A DNA stretch of 34,137 bases from an uncultured Gammaproteobacteria bacterium (lineage in GTDB: Bacteria > Pseudomonadota > Gammaproteobacteria > Steroidobacterales > Rariloculaceae). Location: positions 1 through 34,137 of the forward strand of contig CAJWKT010000013.1 of NCBI GenBank assembly GCA_913041665.1. Direction: 5' to 3'. The position numbers were made by a program, and so were the translations under genes. Below are positions 16,921 through 25,940 of the stretch, piece after piece (position 1 is the first letter of the stretch; each line of letters starts with the position of its first letter). The notes beneath the pieces were generated by a model. That model was not told the origin of the DNA. It was given only the letters and a program-made list of their open reading frames with translations, and searched no databases.

Positions 16921-18258
16921 TTATTCAGCTGAAAAAGTTAGCGCCTTCCCGTGTGGGACTCCCTCAATCCGACCATTGCGGGATACAACAGAACCATTCA
17001 CGAAAGTTAGAGAGACTCTAGATCCAAACCGGGTACCCTCCAGAGGCGACCAGCCACACATATACAGCAACTGGTCCTCGGTTACACTCGTTTCCCCTTC
17101 AAGATCAACCGCGACCATATCAGCGAAATACCCCTCACGAAGAAACCCTCTGTCCTGGACGTGATATCTGAGCGCTGGGTTGTGAGCTGCCTTTTCAACA
17201 ATCAACTCTAGGCTGAAATGCCCTAAGCGGTGCTGCTCCAGGAGCATAAGCAGCGAATGCTGGACTAAAGGAAGGCCTGCCGGGGCCTCAAAGTAAGGCA
17301 ATGATTTCTCAGCCAGGGTGTGAGGAGCATGGTCCGTTGCAATAATGTCTATCCGGTCGCTTTTTACCCCGTTGATGAGTCCGAGACGATCTTCTAGGCG
17401 CTTTATGGCTGGATTACACTTAATCCGAGTACCAAGATCTGCATAGTGCGACTCATCAAACCAGAGATGGTGGACACAAACTTCGGCAGTAATGGACTTT
17501 CCTTCTAGGGGCCCAGCCGGAAAAAGCTCCAGTTCTCGGGCTGTACTGAGATGCAGAACGTGCAGCTGAGTCTGATACCGCTTGGCTAAGTCCACAGCCA
17601 GAGAAGAAGATTTATAGCAGGCTTCCTCTGATCGGATCTTCGGGTGAGCTGACATCGGGACGTTTTCCCCGTATTGCCTGCGGTACCTATCCTCTGCTTC
17701 CTTAATTGTGGGTGTGTCCTCGCAATGGGTAGCCACCAAGCATCTCGCCTGGCTAAATATTTGCTCTAGGGTGCGCGGATCATCAACTAACATTTTACCC
17801 GTCGAAGAACCCATGAAAACCTTTACCCCACAGGCCTCGCCGGGAACGAGTTGCTTGATTTCTTCTATGTTGTCGTTGGTGGCACCCATATAGAAAGCGT
17901 AGTTAGCAAAACTGTTTCCCGCAGCGAGTAACTTCTTCTCAGCTAACGCGGCACATGTTGTAGTGGGGGGATTTGTGTTTGGCATATCCATGAAACTTGT
18001 GACCCCACCCAATGCGGCAGCCTTTGACTCACTTGCTATAGATGCCTTGTGGGTCAAGCCAGGCTCACGAAGGTGAACCTGATCATCAATTAGGCCAGGA
18101 AGAAGATACTTTCCTTTGAGATCAATGATCTCGTCCGCCACAGAACCGGGCAGAACCGATTCGATTCTTGTGATCCTGTCGCCTTTAACGAGTACATCGG
18201 CATCAAAAATCTTGCCCTCGTTTACGATCCGGCCATTGGTCAGCAGTAGTTTCGTCAT
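16921..18258 (-). CDS. pyrC: Dihydroorotase (class I)
   Basis: Zinc amidohydrolase that interconverts carbamoyl-aspartate and dihydroorotate, the third step of pyrimidine synthesis. 445 aa. Motifs: PGLIDDQVHLREPGLTHK (residues 54-71), the carboxylysine strand GVKVFMGSSTG, ATHCED, LHVLHLSTA, and IATDHAPHT with the catalytic Asp. MDMPNTNPPTTT is the substrate loop. In place of the usual HxH pair the protein has QVH (Gln60, His62); I recall this DDQVH variant from Bacteroidetes-type dihydroorotases, so it is likely a natural subfamily and not damage. The end of the prolyl aminopeptidase gene lies 2 nt upstream, suggesting one transcript. Related hydantoinase/allantoinase activity is less likely. 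Confidence 0.9.
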   Translation of the reverse strand: MTKLLLTNGRIVNEGKIFDADVLVKGDRITRIESVLPGSVADEIIDLKGKYLLPGLIDDQVHLREPGLTHKASIASESKAAALGGVTSFMDMPNTNPPTTTCAALAEKKLLAAGNSFANYAFYMGATNDNIEEIKQLVPGEACGVKVFMGSSTGKMLVDDPRTLEQIFSQARCLVATHCEDTPTIKEAEDRYRRQYGENVPMSAHPKIRSEEACYKSSSLAVDLAKRYQTQLHVLHLSTARELELFPAGPLEGKSITAEVCVHHLWFDESHYADLGTRIKCNPAIKRLEDRLGLINGVKSDRIDIIATDHAPHTLAEKSLPYFEAPAGLPLVQHSLLMLLEQHRLGHFSLELIVEKAAHNPALRYHVQDRGFLREGYFADMVAVDLEGETSVTEDQLLYMCGWSPLEGTRFGSRVSLTFVNGSVVSRNGRIEGVPHGKALTFSAE

Positions 18259-18260
18259 AT

Positions 18261-19298
18261 CTAGCCCGCCGCTAGCTCCCTAAACGCGTCAGTAGCATTA
18301 ATAAGTTCATTCATAATTCCAACCTCGTAGGCCGAATGCCCGGCATCACTCACGACTCTAAAATCAGCTTCCGGCCAGCACTTGTGCAACTCCCAAGCCG
18401 TCTCCATGGGGCACACAATATCGTGCCTTCCCTGAACAATCACGGCCGGAATGTGGCGAATCCTGTCCACCCCTTCTAAAAGCTGCCCTTCACTCAGAAA
18501 AAACCCATCATTGACAAAAAAATGTGCTTCGATTCTAGCCAATGCTAGAGCAAAACTCTGTTTCCCAAACAACGATTTTTGCTCGGCACGGGGAGTCAAA
18601 AAACTCGCCGCTCCCTCCCAGACAGACCAGGCAATCGCCGCCTTAAGGCGCATCTCGGGATCAGAGTTAAACAGACGTTTGTGATACGCAGACAGCATAT
18701 CATTCCTTTCTTCCTCGGGGATCAATGCCAAAAATTCGTTCCACTCCTCTGGCAGCAGCGCGCTCGCTCCTTCCTGATAAAACCAAGCGACTTCTTTTCG
18801 GCGGAGAAGAAAAATACCCCGAAGCACCAACGCGCTGACCGCGCTTGGATGCTGCTGCGCATAAGCGAGCGAAAGAGTGCTGCCCCAAGATCCGCCAAAC
18901 ACAAGCCACCGATCGATCTTAAGATGACCGCGCAACAGTTCCATGTCTCTCACTAGGTGCCAGGTAGTGTTCGCATCGGTAGAAGCCGCGGGGCGACTGC
19001 GGCCGGCGCCCCTCTGATCAAATACAACAATGCGGTATGTCGATGGATCAAAAAAACGGCGGGCATTAAGGTCCCCGCCGGCCCCGGGACCACCATGGAC
19101 GAACAGTGCAGGCAATCCGTCCCGCCGACCACATTGCTCATAGTAGATACTGTGCCCATTCCCGACATCTAAATAACCGTGATCAAAAGGATCTAGCTGT
19201 GGGTAGAGAGTTTTTTCTTTCACAACTTTAAATTGATACGAGTTTCGCCCAGTAGGTATTTCTACCACGACGTCGTTTTTGCAAAAAAATTGATCCAT
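18261..19298 (-). CDS. pip: Prolyl aminopeptidase (proline iminopeptidase)
   Basis: An alpha/beta hydrolase of family S33 that removes N-terminal proline from peptides in the cytosol. Motifs: ALFVHGGPGAGG oxyanion region, VVFDQRGAGRSRP, nucleophile elbow GGSWGS (Ser137), the catalytic Asp in QGRHDIVCP and His in DAGHSAYE. The cap segment SAYHKRLFNSDPE is typical. Family members usually begin close to TLYPQLDPF, so the 25 extra N-terminal residues are suspicious; GTG at 19223 would give a standard 320-aa protein, but neither start has a clear Shine-Dalgarno. It is followed after 2 nt by pyrC. Divergent from the M16 peptidase gene. Confidence 0.93.
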   Translation of the reverse strand: MDQFFCKNDVVVEIPTGRNSYQFKVVKEKTLYPQLDPFDHGYLDVGNGHSIYYEQCGRRDGLPALFVHGGPGAGGDLNARRFFDPSTYRIVVFDQRGAGRSRPAASTDANTTWHLVRDMELLRGHLKIDRWLVFGGSWGSTLSLAYAQQHPSAVSALVLRGIFLLRRKEVAWFYQEGASALLPEEWNEFLALIPEEERNDMLSAYHKRLFNSDPEMRLKAAIAWSVWEGAASFLTPRAEQKSLFGKQSFALALARIEAHFFVNDGFFLSEGQLLEGVDRIRHIPAVIVQGRHDIVCPMETAWELHKCWPEADFRVVSDAGHSAYEVGIMNELINATDAFRELAAG

Positions 19299-19464
19299 TT
19301 AACATCTTATTATCCGAGCTCGTCCTTTTTGTGTCGGAAACATTTAGTCTCTGCAAAGAAAAAGAATGCCATCACACAGCCTAATGAGGCCAGATATTTT
19401 TTAATGACTGTTCATCAGTGTGGTCCTCGGGCATAGTTCACAGAATAGTGGCTTGGCCGAAGAT

Positions 19465-19470
19465 TATACT
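19465..19470 (+). promoter_or_regulatory. Candidate -10 box for the M16 peptidase gene
   Basis: TATACT (in GATTATACT) lies about 60 nt before the ATG at 19531. No good -35 is found at standard spacing, so confidence is low. It falls in the 232-nt divergent region between pip and the peptidase gene. Confidence 0.3.
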
Positions 19471-19530
19471 GACGGACCGCAGAAAATTTTGAGATCAAAA
19501 AAAATCTATCTCCGGAATGGTGAGGGAAAT

Positions 19531-22272
19531 ATGAAACAAATTCTTTGCGCTCTTTTCTGTTTCTCCCTTTTGGCAGCAAGACTATCGAGCGCTGCCGACC
19601 TGGATATCCCCTTCGACGATTTTCGTCTCAATAACGGCCTTCACGTAATCGTTCATGAGGACCGAAAAGCTCCTATCATCGCGGTCTCAGTTTGGTACCA
19701 CGTAGGCTCAAAAAATGAGCTAGCGGGGAAAACTGGATTTGCCCATCTGTTTGAGCATCTGATGTTCAACGGGACAGAGAACTACAACGACGAGTACTTT
19801 AAGCCCCTCCAGGAAGTCGGCGCAACAAGCATGAATGGCACGACCGACTTTGATCGGACCAATTACTTTCAGACGGTTCCCGCAACGGCACTGGATCTTG
19901 CACTCTGGCTTGAGTCTGACCGAATGGGTCACCTGCTGGGTGCCCTTGACCAAGAAAAGCTGGACGAGCAGCGGGGCGTGGTGCAGAACGAGAAACGACA
20001 GTCAGAAAACAGACCCTATGGAACCGCCTTTAGGCACATCATGGAAAATGTATTTCCGGCTGGTCATCCCTATTCCTGGACACCGATAGGGTCTATGGAG
20101 GATTTAAACGCCGCGACCCTAGAGGATGTGCGGGAATGGTTCCGGGCCTACTACGGCCCTAATAATGCCACGCTGGTCTTGGCGGGTGACATAGACCTCG
20201 CAACTGCGAGGGAACGGGTCCAGAAATACTTCGGGGATATTCCCCCTGGACCTCCCCTTTCAAGAATAGAAACATGGATACCGACCTATGAGCATGACCG
20301 GCGAATGATTCTAGAGGATCGGGTTCCTCAGGCTCGTATCTATAAGGCCTGGGCAATCCCAGAATGGGGTACGGACGAATCTGATTGGCTGTCCCTAGCC
20401 GACGCGGTCCTGACCGACGGGAAAACGTCCCGACTCTATCAGCGCCTAGTTTATGAGACCCAAGTAGCCACTGGGGTAGGATCATTTCCGTTGATCGGAG
20501 AAATGGCGGGTGTCTACGCTGTCTTCGTTACGGCGCAGCCCGACCAGGACCTGATGGAAGTGGAACGTCTGCTCGATGAAGAGATCAATAAATTTCTAGA
20601 TGAGGGGCCAACCAAGGCAGAACTTGCACGAGTAAAAACTCAGGCTCGTGCCTCCTTCGTCCGAGGCACTGAGCGAGTTGGTGGCTTCCGAGGAAAATCA
20701 GGCATTCTAGCCGAGAGCGCAGTTTTCGGTGGCCGGGCGGACGCCTTTAAGGACTCCCTAGCCCTTCTTGAGAGCACCGAGCCTGAGCATCTCCGGAATG
20801 CTGCGAAAGCGTGGCTTTCCAGGGGGGCCTTCGTTTTGGAAGTTCGGCCCTATCAGGGCCAGCTACACGCTAGCGGTCCCGGGGCTGACCGTTCTGAGCT
20901 GCCCTTTCCGAGCTCCTTCCCGAGGGGGTCATTCCCCGAGCTCCACCAGTCTCAGCTTGAGAATGGTCTGCGCCTGATAGTAGCTGAGCGGAGTGGGGCA
21001 CCTACCGTCGAATTTAGTCTGCAGGTTAAGGCCGGTTATGCGTCGGATCAGAGCACCCGTCCAGGGACAGCCAGCCTAGCGATGAGTATGCTCGATGAAG
21101 GGACAGACAAAATGGATGCGCTCCAGATCAGCGAGGTGGTCGCCCGACTAGGGGCACAGTTGAGGACCGGGGCGAACCTGGACTACTCATTTGTCAGCCT
21201 TTCAGCGCTCAAAGAAAACATGGACGAATCACTGGAAATCTACGCCGATGTGATCCTGAGGCCTGCGTTCCCCGTAGACGAACTGGAACGACTGAAAAAT
21301 CTTAGCATCTCCGCAATCAAACGCGAAAAAACAAATCCCATGAGTACTGCGCTCAGGGTCTTTCCCAAGCTCCTCTACGGCGCAGGCCACCCCTACTCAA
21401 TGCCCTTGACTGGCTCAGGAACCGAAGAATCTGTGGCCAAGATTAGCCGTGAAAATCTGCTCGACTACCACACAGATGGGTTTAACCCCAGAAACGCGAC
21501 CATGATCGTCGTCGGCGATATAACTCTGGACCAAATTCAACCAAAGCTCGAAAGACTTTTTTCGGGATGGGACGGAAAAAATATTTCGGAAAAGATACCA
21601 ACAAAAGTAGCACTTCCAAATCGTCCCCGTGTGTTCCTGATCGATCGACCCGATTCCGAGCAGAGCACCGTGATCGTTGGACACCTGATACCGCCTAAAG
21701 CAGACGATAAAGAGATCGCTGTGCAAACGATGAACGATATTCTAGGTGGCAGCTTCGTCTCCCGGATCAATTTAAATCTTCGGGAGGACAAGGCGTGGTC
21801 TTATGGTGCAAGAACAATGATTGTAGAGACAATGGCCCAGCGCCCGCTCATTGCCTACGCCCCGGTTCAGAGCGACAAAACTGCAGAATCAATACTCGAA
21901 CTGAAAAGGGAACTGACCGACCTGGTACAAAGCCGGCCTGTGAGTAATGAAGAGGTAGATACAGCAAAGAAACGCCGTACGCTAAGTTTGCCGGGTCGAT
22001 GGGAAACGACCCGATCAATCCTTAATGACATTGCTGAAATTGTGCGTTTCGGGCTTCCGGATGACTACTGGGTTCACTATGCCGACCAAGTCGAGTTACT
22101 GGATCGTGCCAGGGTCAATGAAGCAGCTCAAACTACTCTAGCCCCGGAAAATTTAACTTGGGTGATAGTGGGTGACCTTGCCAGAATCGAGATGAGTATA
22201 CGCGAACTAGGACTGGGGCCGATTGCGTTTCTTGATGCGGATGGCAACCCGAACCCCAGAACAAGAGATTAA
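19531..22272 (+). CDS. Two-domain M16 (pitrilysin/insulinase-like) zinc metallopeptidase
   Basis: A 913-residue exported peptidase. Residues 1-22 form a signal peptide (LCALFCFSLLAARLSSA). The first M16 half holds the inverted zinc motif HLFEH (His72, Glu75, His76) with the downstream third-ligand region EQRGVVQNEKRQ. The second half begins near residue 470 and lacks the zinc motif (SLAMSMLDEG at its place), as in the inactive partner of M16B pairs, but keeps the substrate-chamber segment DKAWSYGARTM. So one chain combines the active and inactive halves. It probably degrades peptides in the periplasm. ATG 19531 is chosen because GAGG lies 7 nt upstream and the signal peptide follows; the frame opens earlier at 19420. 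A four-gene ABC cluster follows after 93 nt. Confidence 0.93.
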   Translation: MKQILCALFCFSLLAARLSSAADLDIPFDDFRLNNGLHVIVHEDRKAPIIAVSVWYHVGSKNELAGKTGFAHLFEHLMFNGTENYNDEYFKPLQEVGATSMNGTTDFDRTNYFQTVPATALDLALWLESDRMGHLLGALDQEKLDEQRGVVQNEKRQSENRPYGTAFRHIMENVFPAGHPYSWTPIGSMEDLNAATLEDVREWFRAYYGPNNATLVLAGDIDLATARERVQKYFGDIPPGPPLSRIETWIPTYEHDRRMILEDRVPQARIYKAWAIPEWGTDESDWLSLADAVLTDGKTSRLYQRLVYETQVATGVGSFPLIGEMAGVYAVFVTAQPDQDLMEVERLLDEEINKFLDEGPTKAELARVKTQARASFVRGTERVGGFRGKSGILAESAVFGGRADAFKDSLALLESTEPEHLRNAAKAWLSRGAFVLEVRPYQGQLHASGPGADRSELPFPSSFPRGSFPELHQSQLENGLRLIVAERSGAPTVEFSLQVKAGYASDQSTRPGTASLAMSMLDEGTDKMDALQISEVVARLGAQLRTGANLDYSFVSLSALKENMDESLEIYADVILRPAFPVDELERLKNLSISAIKREKTNPMSTALRVFPKLLYGAGHPYSMPLTGSGTEESVAKISRENLLDYHTDGFNPRNATMIVVGDITLDQIQPKLERLFSGWDGKNISEKIPTKVALPNRPRVFLIDRPDSEQSTVIVGHLIPPKADDKEIAVQTMNDILGGSFVSRINLNLREDKAWSYGARTMIVETMAQRPLIAYAPVQSDKTAESILELKRELTDLVQSRPVSNEEVDTAKKRRTLSLPGRWETTRSILNDIAEIVRFGLPDDYWVHYADQVELLDRARVNEAAQTTLAPENLTWVIVGDLARIEMSIRELGLGPIAFLDADGNPNPRTRD

Positions 22273-22365
22273 CTGTTCTTGAAAAAGAAAAAACTATATG
22301 GAGAATATCTCGCCCGATTCACTAAAAAGAACCCTTGGGCATGTAGCTCAGGTAAAATTTAAGTA

Positions 22366-23301
22366 ATGATTGACTGCCAAAGCATCACAAAAAAATATGC
22401 TCACCTGGTTGCTGTAAACGACGTTAGCTTCAAGGTCAGCCCTGGGGAGGTACTCGGTTTTCTTGGCCCCAACGGCGCCGGTAAAACAACCACCATGCGC
22501 ATCATCGCCGGGTTTGTGACACCTACGGCAGGCCGGGTTCTAGTGAGTGGGTTTGACGTCGAGTCCCAGAGCATGGAAGCGAAACAAAGAATCGGCTACC
22601 TACCCGAAGGTGCGCCAAGCTATCCCGAGATGACCCCCCGTTCCTTCCTCGAATTTGTCGCGGACGTGCGCGGCCTCACTAAGGGGAAAAAACTGAGTCG
22701 CCTAGAAGAAGTATTTGCGCTTCTGCACCTGGAACCTGTTCTTGAACAAACTATTGATACCCTTTCAAAGGGCTACAAGCGGCGGGTGGGGCTAGCCCAG
22801 GCTATTCTGCACGACCCGGAAGTCCTTATACTGGACGAACCAACGGATGGACTGGACCCGAACCAGAAACATGAAGTGCGGGGCCTGATCAACCAAATGT
22901 CTAAAAACAAGATCATTGTGATCTCCACCCACCTCTTAGAGGAAGTGGAGGCGGTATGCAGCAGAGCCATCATAATCGCAGAAGGGCAAATCCTGGTTGA
23001 TGATACCCCCGCCAATCTGGAGTCACGCTCCCGCTTTCACAATGCAGTTTCTCTCAAGCTAGTCGACCCCTCCCGAATGGAAGGTGTACGTACGGCAATC
23101 GAAGCACTAAACGAAGTGACTGCAACCGAGGTCGATGCTAACAACAACCGCATGACCGCCTTCCCGGCACCTAACAAGATGCCCCTGGCGGCGATTAGTG
23201 AGCTGGCCATTGCCCAGGGCTGGGAATTTTCGGAACTTCATCTCGAAAGTGGTCGACTGGATGAGGTCTTCCGTACCATCACTACCGGTGAAAACGCATG
23301 A
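22366..23301 (+). CDS. ABC transporter ATP-binding protein (GldA-like)
   Basis: A 311-residue ATPase that would power the permease encoded next. Walker A is GPNGAGKTT (residues 34-42), the signature is LSKGYKRRVGLAQA, Walker B plus the catalytic Glu is VLILDEPTDGLDP, and the switch His is in VISTHLLEEVEAVC. The C-terminal about 85 residues form the accessory domain seen in GldA/CcmA-type ATPases, ending with LDEVFRTIT. The gene overlaps the permease gene by ATGA (23298-23301). In Bacteroidetes GldA works with GldF and GldG in gliding; here the same set occurs without other gliding genes in view, so transport or envelope function is open. Confidence 0.93.
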   Translation: MIDCQSITKKYAHLVAVNDVSFKVSPGEVLGFLGPNGAGKTTTMRIIAGFVTPTAGRVLVSGFDVESQSMEAKQRIGYLPEGAPSYPEMTPRSFLEFVADVRGLTKGKKLSRLEEVFALLHLEPVLEQTIDTLSKGYKRRVGLAQAILHDPEVLILDEPTDGLDPNQKHEVRGLINQMSKNKIIVISTHLLEEVEAVCSRAIIIAEGQILVDDTPANLESRSRFHNAVSLKLVDPSRMEGVRTAIEALNEVTATEVDANNNRMTAFPAPNKMPLAAISELAIAQGWEFSELHLESGRLDEVFRTITTGENA

Positions 23302-24032
23302 ACCGTATACTTGCAATTACGCGCCGGGAACTGATCAGCTATTTTTCAACGCCTCTTGCCTACGTTTTCATTGTTATCTTTCTTGTACTGACCAGCGCGT
23401 TTACCTTCTATCTGGGTAATTTCTATGAGCGCGGCCAAGCAGATCTCTCGGCCTTTTTCAGCTTCCATCCTTGGCTCTATCTGTTTCTGGTCCCGGCGAT
23501 CAGTATGCGGCTGTGGGCGGAAGAACGAAAAAGCGGGAGTATAGAGCTGCTGATGACGTTGCCCATCGAGCCCAGAGAAGCTGTGCTAGGAAAATTTCTC
23601 GCGGCCTGGGCCTTCATTGCCCTCGCCTTGATTCTGACATTCCCGATCTGGGTTACCGTAAACTTTCTCGGGGACCCGGATAACGGAGTCATCTTTGCGG
23701 CCTACCTTGGGAGCCTTTTCATGGCCGGAGGATTCCTAGCGATCGGCGCCTTTATTTCAGCAACCACAAAAAACCAGGTCATTGCTTTTATTCTCTCGGT
23801 AGTTGCCTGCTTCGGCTTCCTTCTGGCCGGGTTCTCGCTGGTCCTGGATCTTTTCTCATCCTGGGCGCCGCAGGTGCTGGTGGATGCCATCGCTAGCCTG
23901 AGCTTCCTCACCCATTTCTCGAACATCAGCAAAGGCGTTATTGACCTCAGAGACCTTGTCTATTTTTCATTGCTGATCGTAGTCTTTCTGTACGCTAACA
24001 CAATCATCTTACACCTGCGCAAAGCGGACTAA
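23298..24032 (+). CDS. ABC-2 type permease (GldF-like)
   Basis: A 244-residue integral membrane protein with about six hydrophobic segments, including LAYVFIVIFLVLTSAFTFYL, FLVPAISMRLW, FIALALILTFPIWV, LFMAGGFLAIGAFIS, VIAFILSVVACFGFLLAGF and YFSLLIVVFLYANTIIL. The phrase AISMRLWAEERKSGSIELLMTLP is the classical ABC-2/GldF segment between helices 2 and 3, and it probably contacts the ATPase. It is translationally coupled to the ATPase gene upstream, and the GldG-like gene follows after 8 nt. The exported or imported substrate is unknown. Confidence 0.9.
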   Translation: MNRILAITRRELISYFSTPLAYVFIVIFLVLTSAFTFYLGNFYERGQADLSAFFSFHPWLYLFLVPAISMRLWAEERKSGSIELLMTLPIEPREAVLGKFLAAWAFIALALILTFPIWVTVNFLGDPDNGVIFAAYLGSLFMAGGFLAIGAFISATTKNQVIAFILSVVACFGFLLAGFSLVLDLFSSWAPQVLVDAIASLSFLTHFSNISKGVIDLRDLVYFSLLIVVFLYANTIILHLRKAD

Positions 24033-24040
24033 ATCGGACA

Positions 24041-25936
24041 ATGACGACACTTCAACAACGCAAGCTCGGACTATCTTCCCTGGTTTTGCTCGGGCTCATC
24101 TTTGTCGCAGCGGTCATGGCCGCAAATACGCTCCTTGTAGGGCTCAGAATCGACCTAACTGAGAATAAGCTCTACACCGTCTCCCCTGGAACGATTGCCC
24201 TTTTAGAATCTATTGAAGAACCGATCAACCTCTATTATTTCTTCTCCGATGGCGAGACCGCCGATATTCCATTCCTTCGCGGCTACGCGACGCGTGTTCA
24301 GGAAACACTCGAAGAGTTCGTGTCAGCTGCGGAAGGTCAACTGAATCTTCAGGTAATTGATCCGGTCCCTTTTTCTGAAGACGAGGACAGGGCGGTACAG
24401 TTCGGACTTGAACCCATCAGTCTGGGCACACTCGGTGATGCAATTTATTTCGGCCTGGCCGGAACCAACAGTGTTGGCGAAGAGGACGTGATCGGTTTCT
24501 TCCAGCCCAACAAAGAGAACTTTCTGGAGTACGACCTCGCGAAACTGATCTATAACCTGTCCAATCCGGACAAGACCGTGATCGGCCTTTTGTCTGGCGT
24601 AAACATGACAGCGGGCTTCGATCCGCAGACCCAACAAATGACCGAGCCCTGGATGATCACCACCCAGGCCAGGCAGCTCTTCGAGGTCCGTGTTCTGACA
24701 CCAAGCCTGACCATCATTGAAGAGGATATTGATCTTCTCTGGCTGGTTCACCCCAAAGCCATGGATGAACAAACCACTTATGCAGTTGACCAGTTCGTCT
24801 TAAGGGGCGGGCGGGCTCTGATCTTCGTCGACCCTCTGGCTGAAATCGACAGTGCATCGGCCGGAAATCCGGCCATGGGTGGCTTCCCGGTACCGAGCAG
24901 CTCCAACCTCGACCAACTTTTCCAGGCCTGGGGAGTAGTGTTCTCGGCAGGCGAAGTGGTTACCGACAACGTCTACGCGCTGAGCATTAACGCTGGCCTC
25001 GGTCAGCGCCCGGTCCGCCATCCTGGCCTGATCGGGATTCAGTCCACTTCAATGGACGCCGAGGACGTGGTGACCTCTGGCCTAAGCTCGATTAACCTTG
25101 GCATGGTGGGCCACTTCACGGCACAGGAGGATGCCGAAATTGAGCTGGTGCCTCTGCTCACTTCAAGTGCCGAATCAGCGACGGTTGCAGCTCAGACGTT
25201 CCAGTTTCTTCCTGACCCGGGCAGTCTGCTGGACAATTTCTCGCCCACAGGCGAGACCTACATACTAGCCGCGCGAGTACAAGGCCCGCTCAGAACGGCC
25301 TTTCCGGGCGGGGCCCCGGAAGCCGAGGGTGCGGATGAGGCTGCGGAACCGGTTCCCGGCTCAGCCCCACAACACCTGAACTCGACCGACACTGCGAACC
25401 TGATCCTGGTCGGAGATGTGGACATCCTGAGCGATCGGCTTTGGGTACAAATGCAGAGCTTCCTCGGCCAGCGCCTGGCCACAACCTTTGCCAACAACGG
25501 GGACTTTGTCATTAATGCACTGGACAACCTGAGCGGGAGCGCCGCCCTGATCGGGATCCGCAGTCGTGCAACTTTCTCCCGCCCCTTCACCACTGTCGAC
25601 GGGCTACGCCGGGCGGCGGATGCCCGGTTCCGGCAAACGGAGCAGCGTCTGCAGGCTGAACTAAACGAGACCGAGCAAAAACTAGGAGAACTTCAAACGG
25701 CCAGGGATGACGAAACGTCGCTGCTGATGAGTTCGGAGCAACGGGTGGAAATCCAGCGCTTCCTGGACGAGCAGGTACGGATTCGGCAGGAGCTCAGGGC
25801 CGTCCAGCTCGACCTGAACCGCAGCATCGATCAGCTTGGAACTACGCTGAAGGTGATCAATATAGGCCTGGTTCCGGTTCTGTTGACCGTTCTCGCGCTG
25901 GCGATGGTAGCCCTGCGCCGACGCAGGGCAGGATAG
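24041..25936 (+). CDS. GldG-like ABC auxiliary membrane protein
   Basis: A 631-residue protein anchored at both ends. One N-terminal transmembrane helix (SLVLLGLIFVAAVMAANTLL) precedes the GldG signature LTENKLYTVSPGTIALLESIEEPINLYYFFS. The large middle part (periplasmic by inference) includes LLWLVHPKAMDEQTTYAVDQFVLRGGRALIFVDP, typical of the auxiliary domain of these transporters. An acidic Ala/Glu/Pro-rich linker sits near residues 425-447. A charged coiled coil (about 535-605, RQTEQRLQAELNETEQKLGE) leads to the final helix (GLVPVLLTVLALAMVALRRRR). It is encoded between the permease and DUF4340 genes with gaps of 8 and 4 nt, so all four are one operon. Confidence 0.88.
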   Translation: MTTLQQRKLGLSSLVLLGLIFVAAVMAANTLLVGLRIDLTENKLYTVSPGTIALLESIEEPINLYYFFSDGETADIPFLRGYATRVQETLEEFVSAAEGQLNLQVIDPVPFSEDEDRAVQFGLEPISLGTLGDAIYFGLAGTNSVGEEDVIGFFQPNKENFLEYDLAKLIYNLSNPDKTVIGLLSGVNMTAGFDPQTQQMTEPWMITTQARQLFEVRVLTPSLTIIEEDIDLLWLVHPKAMDEQTTYAVDQFVLRGGRALIFVDPLAEIDSASAGNPAMGGFPVPSSSNLDQLFQAWGVVFSAGEVVTDNVYALSINAGLGQRPVRHPGLIGIQSTSMDAEDVVTSGLSSINLGMVGHFTAQEDAEIELVPLLTSSAESATVAAQTFQFLPDPGSLLDNFSPTGETYILAARVQGPLRTAFPGGAPEAEGADEAAEPVPGSAPQHLNSTDTANLILVGDVDILSDRLWVQMQSFLGQRLATTFANNGDFVINALDNLSGSAALIGIRSRATFSRPFTTVDGLRRAADARFRQTEQRLQAELNETEQKLGELQTARDDETSLLMSSEQRVEIQRFLDEQVRIRQELRAVQLDLNRSIDQLGTTLKVINIGLVPVLLTVLALAMVALRRRRAG

Positions 25937-25940
25937 GTCC

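Noticed and set aside
22337-22355. GGGCATGTAGCTCAGGT looks like the 5' start of a tRNA (acceptor strand plus D-stem)
   Set aside because: No matching GAGC for the D-stem, no anticodon arm, no T-arm and no complementary 3' acceptor strand follow; it is the leader of the ABC ATPase gene.
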